64,000 nucleotides of DNA. Source: Pseudobutyrivibrio ruminis HUN009 (lineage in GTDB: Bacteria; Bacillota; Clostridia; Lachnospirales; Lachnospiraceae). The notes under the pieces were generated by a model. That model was not told where the DNA came from, searched no databases, and was given only the letters and a program-made list of their open reading frames with translations. The stretch lies in the NCBI RefSeq assembly GCF_000703005.1, contig NZ_JNLH01000001.1, positions 1,915,001-1,979,000 of the forward strand, given 5' to 3'. Below are positions 26,152-35,303 of the stretch, one piece after another (position 1 is the stretch's first letter; every line of letters starts with the position of its first letter). The position numbers were made by a program, and so were the translations under genes.

Positions 26152-26177
26152 TTAGGTATTATTAAAGGGAGAACAAT

Positions 26178-27788
26178 ATGCCAGAACAAATTCAAGCTAT
26201 CATTAATCGAATACTTGAATGGTGGAGAAAGTTTACTAGAAGACAGCAGGTGTTGATTGTATCAATTACTGCTGTTGTTATTGTGTCATTTATTATTTTA
26301 GGAGTCATTATTTCACGTCCAAACATGGTTCAGTTGATCCAATGCGAGGACGGGGTACAGGCGGCGGCAGTTAAGCAGTTGCTCGATGATGAGGGAATTG
26401 CATACGAGACAAGCGAGGATGGATATACTTTCTATATCGAGGATAAGGACAAGGCTAATGCCAATGTCTTACTCGGTTCAAATGACATTCCAAGTTCAGG
26501 ATACTCCATCAACGATGTTGTAGATGGAAGTTTCTCAACAACAGAAGCAGACAAGCAAAAGAAATATAAACTTTATCTTGAAAATCAGTTTGAGGATATG
26601 TTAGAGTCACAAGCTGCTGTCAATTCTGCAACAGTTATTCTTACTATCCCAGAGCAGGATGGAACAATCCTTGCTAGAGAAGCAGATTCATACGCAAATG
26701 TTACACTTGATTTGAATGCACAGATTTCAGGGGATACAGCTGCCGGCTTAGCTCGAGCTTTAGCTGTCAATCTTGGAAACGATGACACAGAGAATATCTT
26801 TATCATGGATACAAATGGTAATGTTTTGTTCTCTGGTGGTGATGCAACGTCAGCTGCTGGAAATGCCAGTGCTAATCAAGATGTGAGAGAGAGAGCTAGC
26901 AGTGAAATCGTAGATAGAGTGCACACAGTTTTGGAAGGAACTAATCTTTACGACGATATTTCTGTAGGTGTTAACCTTTCGATGAACTTCGATGAAAATA
27001 GCTATGTTACATACGATTATTCAGTTGATGAAGGTCGTACAGAAGGCTATTTAGATAGTGAATCTGGTTCTAACTCAACTAACACATCAGGTGCAGGTGG
27101 CGTGCCTGGTACAGATTCAAATGACGATGACACTACATACGTTATAGAGGATGGTACTCAGTCGGAAAGCACAACGGAAGAGTTTTACAAGGATTATCTT
27201 CCAGATGAAACCATCACAAATCATACAGATGAAATGGGTAAGAGAGAGCTTGAAAATTCTTCAATCTCTGTTACTTGTAAAACATATGCAATCTATAATC
27301 AGGACAAGATGGAGAGCGATGGCACCCTAGAGGAATTGGGACAGACATTCGATGAATTCGTTAAAGAAAACTCTGATCCAGTCCAGCTTGAAGTTACAGA
27401 TGATATTGTGGAAGTAGTTGCACAGGCTACAGGATTTCCATCATCAAGCGTTAAAATCGTAGCTTACGAGATTCCAATGTTCCAGTATTCTGAAGGTTCA
27501 GGCATTGGACTTACAGATATTCTTCAGATTGTACTTGCAGCACTCATCTTCTTAATGCTTGGCTTTGTTGTATTCAGAAGCCTTCGTACAGAAGAAGAGG
27601 AGCCTGTGGAGCAAGAGCTTACAATTGACGATTTAATTGCTTCTACACAGGAAGAGGAAGAAGAGCTTGAAGATATTGGTTACACAGAAAAATCTGAGGC
27701 TCGAATATTAATAGAAAAATTCGTGGACGAAAAACCAGAGGCTGTAGCACAGCTTTTGAGAAATTGGCTAAACGAGGATTGGGGATAA
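26178..27788 (+). CDS. fliF: Flagellar MS-ring protein FliF
   Basis: FliF forms the membrane-embedded ring on which the motor is built. The 536-residue protein has a first membrane helix at about residues 25-46 and the YscJ-type ring-building domain near 50-220. A large extracellular part includes a Ser/Gly/Asp-rich insert near 290-325. A second membrane helix lies near 447-467. The cytoplasmic tail ends in LLRNWLNEDWG, the segment that binds FliG. It is followed by fliG after three bases. Confidence 0.95.
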   Translation: MPEQIQAIINRILEWWRKFTRRQQVLIVSITAVVIVSFIILGVIISRPNMVQLIQCEDGVQAAAVKQLLDDEGIAYETSEDGYTFYIEDKDKANANVLLGSNDIPSSGYSINDVVDGSFSTTEADKQKKYKLYLENQFEDMLESQAAVNSATVILTIPEQDGTILAREADSYANVTLDLNAQISGDTAAGLARALAVNLGNDDTENIFIMDTNGNVLFSGGDATSAAGNASANQDVRERASSEIVDRVHTVLEGTNLYDDISVGVNLSMNFDENSYVTYDYSVDEGRTEGYLDSESGSNSTNTSGAGGVPGTDSNDDDTTYVIEDGTQSESTTEEFYKDYLPDETITNHTDEMGKRELENSSISVTCKTYAIYNQDKMESDGTLEELGQTFDEFVKENSDPVQLEVTDDIVEVVAQATGFPSSSVKIVAYEIPMFQYSEGSGIGLTDILQIVLAALIFLMLGFVVFRSLRTEEEEPVEQELTIDDLIASTQEEEEELEDIGYTEKSEARILIEKFVDEKPEAVAQLLRNWLNEDWG

Positions 27789-27791
27789 GCT

Positions 27792-28799
27792 ATGGCTACT
27801 GAAGATTTAAATGGAGTACAAAAAGCGGCTATACTTCTTATCGCACTTGGCCCAGAGAAGTCTGCTCAGATATTTAAACATCTCAAGGAAGAGGAAATAG
27901 AAGAATTGACTCTTGAGATTGCAAATACTCGAAGCATTTCTCCTGCCTTGAAGGAAGAAGTTATAGAAGAGTTTTATCAGGTTTGTCTTGCACAGCAATA
28001 TATCGCAGAGGGTGGTATTGGCTATGCAAAGGAACTTTTGGAAAAGGCTCTTGGCGACGACAGAGCTCAGGATGTTATCACAAAGCTTACTGCATCTTTG
28101 CAGGTTCGTCCATTCGAATTCATTCGAAAGACCGAACCTTCTCAGGTGTTGAACTTCATACAGGACGAGCATCCACAGACAATTGCTATGATTCTTTCAT
28201 ATCTGTCTGCAGGTCAGGCATCGCTTATTATTGGTGCGTTGCCTCCCGAAAAACAGGCTGATGTTGCAAAACGTATAGCTATGATGGATAGAACAAGTCC
28301 TGAAGTTATAAAAGAGGTTGAACGAGTGCTTGAAAGAAAGCTTTCTTCACTTATCAATCAGGATTACACTATCGCCGGCGGTGTAGATGCGGTAGTAAAC
28401 ATTTTAAATACAGTAGACCGTGGTACAGAAAAACGTATCATGGAGTCTCTGGAAATCGAAGAGCCAGAGCTTGCTGAAGAAATCAGAAAGAAGATGTTCG
28501 TATTCGAGGATATCTTGCTTCTTGATGATAGAGCTATTCAGCGTGTTCTTAGAGATGTTGATAACTCTGATCTTGGTGTGGCTCTTAAGGGAGCAAATGA
28601 TGAGGTTCAGGCAGCTATATTCAAGAACCTTTCTTCTCGTCTTGCTGCAATGATTAAGGAAGATATGGAATTCATGGGCCCTGTACGTATGAAAGATGTA
28701 GAGGAAGCACAGCAGAAGATTGTAGGTATAATCCGAAAGCTGGAGGATTCCGCAGAGATTGTAATTTCAAGAGGTGGAGGAGACGAGCTTGTTGTCTAG
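27792..28799 (+). CDS. fliG: Flagellar motor switch protein FliG
   Basis: FliG joins the rotor to FliF and carries the charged face that meets MotA. The 335-residue protein has the N-terminal FliF-binding part (KAAILLIALGPEKSAQIFKHL at about 11-31), the middle EHPQTIAMIL motif near 127 and the charged C-terminal domain with LLLDDRAIQRVLRDVDNSDL near 240-259. Its stop at 28797-28799 lies within the start region of fliH, so the two are closely coupled. Confidence 0.96.
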   Translation: MATEDLNGVQKAAILLIALGPEKSAQIFKHLKEEEIEELTLEIANTRSISPALKEEVIEEFYQVCLAQQYIAEGGIGYAKELLEKALGDDRAQDVITKLTASLQVRPFEFIRKTEPSQVLNFIQDEHPQTIAMILSYLSAGQASLIIGALPPEKQADVAKRIAMMDRTSPEVIKEVERVLERKLSSLINQDYTIAGGVDAVVNILNTVDRGTEKRIMESLEIEEPELAEEIRKKMFVFEDILLLDDRAIQRVLRDVDNSDLGVALKGANDEVQAAIFKNLSSRLAAMIKEDMEFMGPVRMKDVEEAQQKIVGIIRKLEDSAEIVISRGGGDELVV

Positions 28800-29679
28800 T
28801 AATAATGTCATTTACGGCTTCCAGGTTGCACCAAATCTTCCAGATGAGGAAGGGGAATCTGAGCAGCTTGTAATTGACTCAAATGAATTAGCTAAGCAGC
28901 TGATTCTTAAACAGGAAAGAGAATATAAAGCGAAGCTTCTCGAAGAAGAGAGAGAGCGTCGTTTAGCAGCTATGCGTGAAGCTGGCGAAGAAATTCCTGA
29001 TGGGATGGATGCAGATGAGTTCTTAGGCTTAGCCGATACTATCATGCAAAAGGAAGAACCTGATGTTTCTGCCCAAGTGGAAGAACTTTTGGAAGATGCC
29101 AGAAATCAAGCGCAGGCTATTATTGATGATGCAAATGCTCAGGCTCAGGAGATTCTTAATGCGGCACAGCTTAATGCAGATGCCATGAAGAATCTTGCCA
29201 GACAGGATGGCGAGAAAGAAGGATACAACGAAGGTACTCAAAGAGCTGCTCTTGAGTTGCAAGATGCTCAGCAACAAATGCGAGCAGAGGTTGATCGTGT
29301 TCAAAATGAATATATGGAGCGTGAGCTTCATATGGAGCGCGAAATCGTTGAAATGTGCCTTCCAGTATTCGAGCATGTATTTGCTGCAGAGTTATCAGGC
29401 CGAAAGGATGTAATATATCATCTTTTAGATCATTGTATTATGAAAATTGAACGCACTGGTCAGATGCAGATTAAAGTCAGCGATGCTAATGCGGAATATA
29501 TAAAGAGCAAAAAAGAGGAGATTCAAGGAAAGGTAGGAGCTGAGGTAGGACTTGATATTATCGCAGATCCTCTTTTGAATGATGACCAGTGTATTATTGA
29601 AACTGACGGTGGAATATTTGACTGCAGTATTGATACAGAACTGGACAATCTTATTAGAGAGATTAGAGCCTTGAATTAA
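28792..29679 (+). CDS. fliH: Flagellar export apparatus stalk protein FliH
   Basis: FliH holds and restrains the FliI ATPase at the export gate. With the TTG at 28792 it has 295 residues: a charged head, a long Ala/Gln/Glu coiled coil at about 90-190 and a C-terminal domain that resembles the V-ATPase E subunit. A GTG at 28774 opens the same frame, but GGAGGAG at 28776-28782 is the obvious ribosome binding site and points to the TTG at 28792 (or 28789). The gene therefore overlaps the end of fliG. Sequence is weakly conserved in this family; order (fliG-fliH-fliI) supports the call. Confidence 0.88.
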   Translation: MSSNNVIYGFQVAPNLPDEEGESEQLVIDSNELAKQLILKQEREYKAKLLEEERERRLAAMREAGEEIPDGMDADEFLGLADTIMQKEEPDVSAQVEELLEDARNQAQAIIDDANAQAQEILNAAQLNADAMKNLARQDGEKEGYNEGTQRAALELQDAQQQMRAEVDRVQNEYMERELHMEREIVEMCLPVFEHVFAAELSGRKDVIYHLLDHCIMKIERTGQMQIKVSDANAEYIKSKKEEIQGKVGAEVGLDIIADPLLNDDQCIIETDGGIFDCSIDTELDNLIREIRALN

Positions 29680-29689
29680 GGAGAATGAT

Positions 29690-31000
29690 TTGGACCAAAA
29701 TTCACTAATGCAGCTTGTTGAAAAAGATTATTTTAAATCTCTTGGCAAGGTGGTTAAAGTAGTTGGACTTACAATTGAATCAGTTGGACCGGAGGCTAAG
29801 CTACGTGATTTATGTGAAATCATTGTAGAGGGCTCAGGGGAAAGAATAAAAGCAGAGGTTGTCGGTTTTAAAGATAAACGTCTGCTTTTGATGCCTTATG
29901 AGAATGTAGAGGGAATTGGTGTTGGATGTATGGTTGAAAATACTGGTCATCCACTTGAGGTTGCTGTTGGAAACGAGCTTTTAGGTCATCTGGTAGATGG
30001 ACTTGGTGTTCCATCAGATGTAGATGATTTAACTCAGTTTGAGAATATGGTTAATTATCCTGCGGAAGCAGACCCACCAGATCCAATGTCTCGTGTAATC
30101 ATAAAGGAGCCTTTGTCTTTGGGTGTTAAGGCTGTTGATGGCTTGATTACTGTAGGTAAGGGACAGAGAATTGGTATTTTTGCTGGCTCAGGTGTTGGTA
30201 AATCTACACTTATGGGTATGTTCGCTAGAAATACTAAGGCCGAAATAAATGTTATTGCTCTTATAGGAGAGCGTGGACGAGAGGTTAGAGAATTCGTAGA
30301 AAACGATTTGGGACCAGAAGGTATGGCTCGTTCTGTAGTAGTTTGTGCCACATCAGATAAGCCAGCCCTTATTCGTAAAAAGGCAGCGCTTACAGCTACA
30401 GCAATAGCCGAATATTTCAGAGACCAAGGGAAGGATGTCCTTCTCATGATGGATTCTCTTACACGTTTTTCTATGGCTCAGCGAGAAATAGGCTTGGCTT
30501 CCGGTGAGCCTCCTGTTACACGAGGATATCCACCATCTGTATATTCGGAGATGCCTCGTCTTTTGGAAAGAGCAGGTAATTCTGCAGTTGGTTCTATCAC
30601 AGGGCTTTATACTGTTCTTGTTGATGGTGATGATTTCAACGAACCTATCACTGATACAGCTCGTTCTATTTTGGATGGACATATTATGCTTAACAGAAAG
30701 TTGGCTCAAAAGAATCATTACCCAGCTATTGATGTGCTGCAGTCTATTTCTAGAGTTATGTCTGCTGTAGCTACACCGGAGCATAAGGCTGTGGCAGGTA
30801 AGCTTAAAAATGTTCTTGCTACCTATCAGGAAGCAGAAGATTTGATAAATATTGGAGCATACAAAAATGGTTCAAACAAATCTATTGATTATGCTATTAA
30901 GAAGATTGACGCTGTTAACGAATTCTTGTTACAGCAGACACACGATAGATTTGAGTATGATGATATTATTGAGCAAATGACAGCTATATTCCAGGATTAA
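29690..31000 (+). CDS. fliI: Flagellum-specific ATPase FliI
   Basis: FliI is the hexameric ATPase of flagellar type III export. The 436-residue protein has a beta-barrel head (1-95), a Walker A GSGVGKST near 166-173, the ERGREVREF block near 195 and the DSLTRFSMAQREIGLASGEPP signature near 256-276. The start is TTG at 29690, six bases after AAGGAG. It matches F1-ATPase beta-like family length and lies in the standard fliH-fliI-fliJ order. Confidence 0.96.
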   Translation: MDQNSLMQLVEKDYFKSLGKVVKVVGLTIESVGPEAKLRDLCEIIVEGSGERIKAEVVGFKDKRLLLMPYENVEGIGVGCMVENTGHPLEVAVGNELLGHLVDGLGVPSDVDDLTQFENMVNYPAEADPPDPMSRVIIKEPLSLGVKAVDGLITVGKGQRIGIFAGSGVGKSTLMGMFARNTKAEINVIALIGERGREVREFVENDLGPEGMARSVVVCATSDKPALIRKKAALTATAIAEYFRDQGKDVLLMMDSLTRFSMAQREIGLASGEPPVTRGYPPSVYSEMPRLLERAGNSAVGSITGLYTVLVDGDDFNEPITDTARSILDGHIMLNRKLAQKNHYPAIDVLQSISRVMSAVATPEHKAVAGKLKNVLATYQEAEDLINIGAYKNGSNKSIDYAIKKIDAVNEFLLQQTHDRFEYDDIIEQMTAIFQD

Positions 31001-31013
31001 TAAGGAGTGAATT

Positions 31014-31469
31014 ATGGCGAAGTTTGTTTACAGAATGCAAAACATTCTTGAGCTAAAACAGAAAATCGAAGAACAAGAGAAGGCTAATTTTGGAATGGCT
31101 ACTGCCAGGTTCAACGAAGAGCAGCAAAAGCTGCGAGAGTTGATGATTAAGCAGGCAGGCTATGAAAGACAGTTAAAGGAGCTTTCTATTGGTGATATTG
31201 ATATTAGTAAAATCAAGACCTGTAAAAATGCAATTTCTTCGATGAAGGTTGCCCTTCGTGATCAGATGATAGAACTTTCAAAAGCACAAAAGGCCATGGA
31301 AGTTGCTAGAAAAAAGCTCAATGAAGTTATGATGGAACGCAAGATGCATGAAAAGCTTAGAGAGCATGCATTTGAAGAGTTCTTGGATGAGATTGATTAC
31401 GAAGAAAGCAAGATTACAGATGAGTTGGTAAGCTATTCATATTTTAATGCAGAGAAAGAGGAAGAGTAA
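31014..31469 (+). CDS. fliJ: Flagellar export chaperone FliJ
   Basis: FliJ is a small coiled-coil protein at the centre of the FliI ring that helps couple export to proton flow. The 151-residue product is almost entirely helical and rich in Lys, Glu and Gln. It opens KFVYRMQNILELKQKIEEQEK, the usual family start, and has no other domain. Identification rests on that opening, the coiled-coil character and its place after fliI. The motE-like gene begins three bases after its stop. Confidence 0.87.
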   Translation: MAKFVYRMQNILELKQKIEEQEKANFGMATARFNEEQQKLRELMIKQAGYERQLKELSIGDIDISKIKTCKNAISSMKVALRDQMIELSKAQKAMEVARKKLNEVMMERKMHEKLREHAFEEFLDEIDYEESKITDELVSYSYFNAEKEEE

Positions 31470-31472
31470 GTT

Positions 31473-32333
31473 ATGGCAGATGTAACAGAAGAAGTTGGAA
31501 ACACAACTGAAGAAGATCCAAAGGCTGCAAAGAAAGCTGCAAAAGAAGCTAAAAAGGCTGAAAAGCAGGCTAAAAAAGATGCAAAGAAGAATGGTGAAGA
31601 GGGAGCTGATGAGGAGGAGAGCTTAGGTATTGGCGGCAAACTTATCATGGGCTTTGTTGTGCTGTTAATCATTCTTATTTGGCTTGTTATTTTTGCCTTT
31701 CTTGTAAAGATGGATGTTGGCGGATTCGGCTCGACAGTACTATTTCCTGTTTTAAAGGATGTACCATATGTTAATAGAATCTTACCTGGTATTGAGGAAT
31801 ACATCCCAGCAGAAGAAGACGAATATGCAGCATATACTACAGTTGATGAGGCGGTAGATCGAATCAAAGAGCTTGAAGTAGAAATCGAAGCTCTTAAAGA
31901 AACGGGCACTCAAAATAGTGATTATATTGCAGAGTTAGAGGCAGCTTCAGCAGAGCTTGCTGAATACAAGGCTAACGAGGCGGCGTTCGAAGAAACTAAA
32001 GAAAAATTTTATGAAGAGGTTGTTTTTTCGGATAATGCACCCGATATAAATGAATATAAGACTTACTATGAGTCTATAGAGCCAGAGAATGCTGAAGCTA
32101 TCTATAAACAGGTGGTTTCTCAAATCCAGACGGATGAAGAAATCGAAGATTATGTTAAGGCATATTCAAGCATGAAAGCCAAAGATGCAGCTGCCATATT
32201 TGATACTATGACAGATGATTTTGATCTTGTATGCGAGATTCTCTCAGCTATGGACGCTAGTACGAGGGCAGATATTTTAGCTGCTATGTCCGAAGAAAAT
32301 GCAGCTATTATAACCAAGATGATGGAGCCTTAG
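31473..32333 (+). CDS. MotE/YlxF-like membrane protein of the flagellar cluster
   Basis: This 286-residue protein has a cytoplasmic Lys/Ala/Glu-rich head (residues 1-50), one membrane helix at about 57-78 and an extracellular coiled coil near 120-190. A C-terminal helical domain near 225-284 includes AKDAAAIFDTMTDD and ILAAMSEENAAIITKMMEP, resembling the MgtE N-terminal/FliG-like fold found in MotE. In other bacteria MotE aids stator or export assembly; in B. subtilis the same slot between fliJ and fliK holds ylxF. The exact role here is not shown by the sequence. Confidence 0.75.
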   Translation: MADVTEEVGNTTEEDPKAAKKAAKEAKKAEKQAKKDAKKNGEEGADEEESLGIGGKLIMGFVVLLIILIWLVIFAFLVKMDVGGFGSTVLFPVLKDVPYVNRILPGIEEYIPAEEDEYAAYTTVDEAVDRIKELEVEIEALKETGTQNSDYIAELEAASAELAEYKANEAAFEETKEKFYEEVVFSDNAPDINEYKTYYESIEPENAEAIYKQVVSQIQTDEEIEDYVKAYSSMKAKDAAAIFDTMTDDFDLVCEILSAMDASTRADILAAMSEENAAIITKMMEP

Positions 32334-32381
32334 TCTTATATTTGCAATTTGAAAAGAGAATATAAGAAAGGAGGACAACAC

Positions 32382-33827
32382 ATGACAAGTAGCAATGTTT
32401 CTAACTTGCTGGTTCAAGTGGGAAATGTCAATGTGGATCTTGTGGATGCTAAATCGGAGCTTCCAAAATCTGGATTCGGATTCGACAAAACATTGCAGAA
32501 TGCCATTAAGCCTAGCGATGTACCTGCACCTGCGGATAATTCTAACCAAGCAGATGTAAGCAACAAATCCTTCAGCGTATCAAAGGAACCAAAGGTTATC
32601 AAAACTGAGGAAAAGCCTGATACAGTAAATGAAGAAGTTGTTGAAAAGGTAAATGAAGCGGTAGACAAAGTTAAGGCGGTCATTGAGGAAGAGCTGGACG
32701 TTACTGAAGAAGACATTGAAAATGCAATGGAAACTTTGGGACTTACAGTTATCGATTTATTAAATCCTCAGGATTTAGCTCAGCTTGTAGCTACACTTAC
32801 TGGCGAGGATGATTCTATCGCATTGGTAATGAGTGAGGAATTTAAAGGTATTCTTGATGTAGTTAATGAACTCACAAATCAGCTATTTGAAGAAACAGGT
32901 ATTTCCTTTATTGAGGTAAAAGATATTGTTATTTCTTATGCTTCACAGGAAATGATTGATGTGGATGTGCCTAAGGAAGAAAGCCTTACCCAGGTTAATC
33001 CTGAAGAAGTTCTTGAGGTTGCTGAAGAACTCCCGGAGGAGCCAGTGGCTATCCAGGCTGAAACAACTATTGTTAAGCCAGAAGAAAGCACTGAAAATAC
33101 TAAGACAGTATCTGAAAATACAGAACCTAGTCAGCAAATCACATTAAAAGAAAATGTTGATGCAAAGCAGTCTGATTCAGAAGATTCATCTTTTGAACAG
33201 CCTAATGCTAAAACTCAAGAAAACGTAGTTTTAAAACAGACTACAAAGCCTTCAGAACCAATTATTCGAAATGATGGAATGGTTTTTGCTGAACCAAGGA
33301 TTGAAATTCAATTCTCGCCAGAAGAGCAGTTGGTTTCACTTCCTACAGGTCAAACAGTTTCATCTGAAGAAATTGTAAACCAGTTGGTTGAACAGGCTAG
33401 AATTCTTAATGAGGCGGAATCTACAACAATGGAAATGACTCTTAACCCAGAGGGATTAGGAAAAATTTTCATGGAAGTCACTCAAAAGGGTGATGAAATA
33501 ACTGCAAGAATTTTCACTGAGAATGATGCAGTTAAACAAGCGCTAGAGTCGCAAATGGCAAATCTTCGTGTAGAGATGAATCAGAATAGTTCTACTAAGG
33601 TTACTTCCATTGAAGTTTCTGTAGGAACACATGAATTTGAAAAGAATCTTGAAGAAGATGCCAGAAATGAGCAAAGACGCGATGAGCAGGCAAATCAGTC
33701 GGAAAGACGAAGCAATCGAATCAATCTTAACAGCATGGATGATTTGACAGGGCTCATGTCGGAAGAAGATATTCTTATAGCTCAGATGATGAAAGATAAT
33801 GGTAATACATTAGATTTCCAAGCATAA
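32382..33827 (+). CDS. fliK: Flagellar hook-length control protein FliK
   Basis: FliK measures the hook and switches export from hook to filament subunits. With the ATG at 32382, behind AAAGGAGG, it has 481 residues; an upstream in-frame ATG at 32349 has no ribosome binding site. The first 310 residues are acidic, low in complexity and probably unfolded, as fits a molecular ruler. The conserved C-terminal domain near 335-425 contains MEMTLNPEGLGKIFMEVTQKGDEITARIF and the LRVEMNQ block. Position before flgD agrees. Confidence 0.88.
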   Translation: MTSSNVSNLLVQVGNVNVDLVDAKSELPKSGFGFDKTLQNAIKPSDVPAPADNSNQADVSNKSFSVSKEPKVIKTEEKPDTVNEEVVEKVNEAVDKVKAVIEEELDVTEEDIENAMETLGLTVIDLLNPQDLAQLVATLTGEDDSIALVMSEEFKGILDVVNELTNQLFEETGISFIEVKDIVISYASQEMIDVDVPKEESLTQVNPEEVLEVAEELPEEPVAIQAETTIVKPEESTENTKTVSENTEPSQQITLKENVDAKQSDSEDSSFEQPNAKTQENVVLKQTTKPSEPIIRNDGMVFAEPRIEIQFSPEEQLVSLPTGQTVSSEEIVNQLVEQARILNEAESTTMEMTLNPEGLGKIFMEVTQKGDEITARIFTENDAVKQALESQMANLRVEMNQNSSTKVTSIEVSVGTHEFEKNLEEDARNEQRRDEQANQSERRSNRINLNSMDDLTGLMSEEDILIAQMMKDNGNTLDFQA

Positions 33828-33843
33828 CGGGAGGAGGAAATAA

Positions 33844-34797
33844 ATGGCGGAAAATTTATTAGTTGGTGCTCTTACAAATGGGCAGTACAAAAAGACAACT
33901 GCTTCCACAGAGGCAACTAAGAGTGAAACTACCAATTCTACTTCAAAGACAGCATCTAAAAACAACGGTACTGAATACAATCAGGAAATGTTTTTAAAGC
34001 TTTTGACAGCAGAAATGCAGTATCAAGATCCGTTGGAACCAACAGATAACAGCCAGTATGTATCGCAACTTGCATCATTTACACAGATTGAAACTCTTCA
34101 GACAGTTCAAGCTAGTATGGAAAGTATTCAAGCTAATAGCATGGTGGGTAAAGTGGTATCTCTTACTGTAGATGGCGAAACTATCGAAGGTAAGGTTGAC
34201 TTTATTAAAAAAGGCGACGATGGTGCTATGAAAGTTTCTGTTAATGGCAACCTGTATGACATGTCAAAAATTGATTCTGTAGTGGATGAAGAGTACTATT
34301 CAGCTAAATACTTAGCTAGCCTTTTGACAGATGCTATTAATCAACTACCAAAGGCTGAGGAAGTTACTCTTAAAGATGAAGAAAAAGTAGGATTAGCTGT
34401 AAGTTATTACAATGCAATGGATGCCTATAGCCTTTCATTTGTAGGAAAAGAAGCACTTGAAAAGTATAATGCCGTAGTTTCTCAGTTTAATAACCTTAAG
34501 GCTGCGAAGGAAGCTGCCGATAAAGAAAGAGAAGAGGCAATTAAAAAAGCGGCTGAAGAAGCAGCAAAGGCAGCAGAGGCTGCAGCAAATCAATCTTCTA
34601 CAACTGCTCAGACTAGTGATACTTCTAGCCAGGCATCAGAAGATACAAACACATCTACTGATACAACTACTCAGGCTGAAGAGAATGCAGCTAGTGCAAT
34701 TGTTGCAGAGACTACTACCACAGAAGGTACAACACAATCAGAAGAGACAACAGGTACATCTCCAATTGAAGAAGTTGTAAGTGGTGAAGAAGCTTAA
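33844..34797 (+). CDS. flgD: Flagellar hook-capping protein FlgD
   Basis: FlgD caps the growing hook and guides FlgE assembly. The 317-residue protein has the family block near residues 45-80 (MFLKLLTAEMQYQDPLEPTDNSQYVSQLASFTQIE) and a beta domain near 105-145. After about residue 215 it becomes a helical Ala/Lys/Glu stretch and then a Ser/Thr/Glu-rich tail of about 70 residues. This tail is not typical of FlgD and looks like a disordered, lineage-specific extension. It starts behind GGGAGGAGG after fliK. Confidence 0.9.
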   Translation: MAENLLVGALTNGQYKKTTASTEATKSETTNSTSKTASKNNGTEYNQEMFLKLLTAEMQYQDPLEPTDNSQYVSQLASFTQIETLQTVQASMESIQANSMVGKVVSLTVDGETIEGKVDFIKKGDDGAMKVSVNGNLYDMSKIDSVVDEEYYSAKYLASLLTDAINQLPKAEEVTLKDEEKVGLAVSYYNAMDAYSLSFVGKEALEKYNAVVSQFNNLKAAKEAADKEREEAIKKAAEEAAKAAEAAANQSSTTAQTSDTSSQASEDTNTSTDTTTQAEENAASAIVAETTTTEGTTQSEETTGTSPIEEVVSGEEA

Positions 34798-34812
34798 TTT
34801 AGGAGGGATAAA

Positions 34813-35214
34813 ATGAACAATTTAAATATTAATCCAAATTTCACCTCCATTGAGCAGGTAGCTGGAACTTACCTTAATCCAGCACAAGAGTCCAGACCAT
34901 TGGGCAATCTTAATGGCGCATCCTTTGAGGATATTTTTAAACAGAAGCTTGAAAATGCTTCAGAATTAAAATTTTCAAAGCATGCCACTCAGAGACTTGA
35001 TGATAGAAATATTAAGCTTTCTGAGGAACAATCCCTTAGACTTGAAGAAGGCGTTCAAAAAGCGTCTGAAAAGGGAATTACTGATTCTTTAGTATTGGTT
35101 GATACATTAGCATTTATCGTTAATGTGCCTAATCAGACCGTAGTTACAGCTATGGATCAGACTGAATCAGACGAAAACATTTTTACAAATATTGACGGTG
35201 CTGTTATAGTTTAG
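34813..35214 (+). CDS. TIGR02530 family flagellar operon protein
   Basis: This 133-residue protein belongs to a small family found between flgD and flgE in many Firmicutes. The conserved core is near residues 50-120: LKFSKHATQRLDDRNIKLS, then VLVDTLAFIVNVPNQTVVTAMDQ and a final TNIDGAVIV. No biochemical role is established to my knowledge; an export or hook-assembly accessory is the usual guess. It starts behind AGGAGG. Its stop codon lies inside the first stem of the leader RNA in front of flgE. Confidence 0.85.
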   Translation: MNNLNINPNFTSIEQVAGTYLNPAQESRPLGNLNGASFEDIFKQKLENASELKFSKHATQRLDDRNIKLSEEQSLRLEEGVQKASEKGITDSLVLVDTLAFIVNVPNQTVVTAMDQTESDENIFTNIDGAVIV

Positions 35215-35295
35215 CTGGACCTTATGGAAGCTAATTGTTCCCGACTGACAGAAGGAACAAACAGTCACCTCAATAGCAATATGCTTTGAGGAGGT
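35211..35295 (+). promoter_or_regulatory. Structured leader RNA in front of flgE that buries its ribosome binding site
   Basis: Three helices are packed without gaps. TTAGCT (35211-35216) pairs with AGCTAA (35229-35234). TTGTTCC (35235-35241) pairs with GGAACAA (35254-35260). CCTCAA-T-AGC (35268-35277) pairs with GCT-TTGAGG (35283-35291), nine pairs with one bulge, taking up half of the GAGGAGG site. GACTG (35243-35247), in the second loop, can also pair with CAGTC (35262-35266), as a tight pseudoknot or an alternative fold. No known riboswitch class is recognised. Confidence 0.5.
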
Positions 35296-35303
35296 CATTC
35301 ATT

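Noticed and set aside
33001..34797. Repeats in fliK and flgD as tandem DNA repeats or CRISPR
   Set aside because: They are low-complexity Glu/Ser/Thr-rich coding sequence with no fixed DNA repeat unit.
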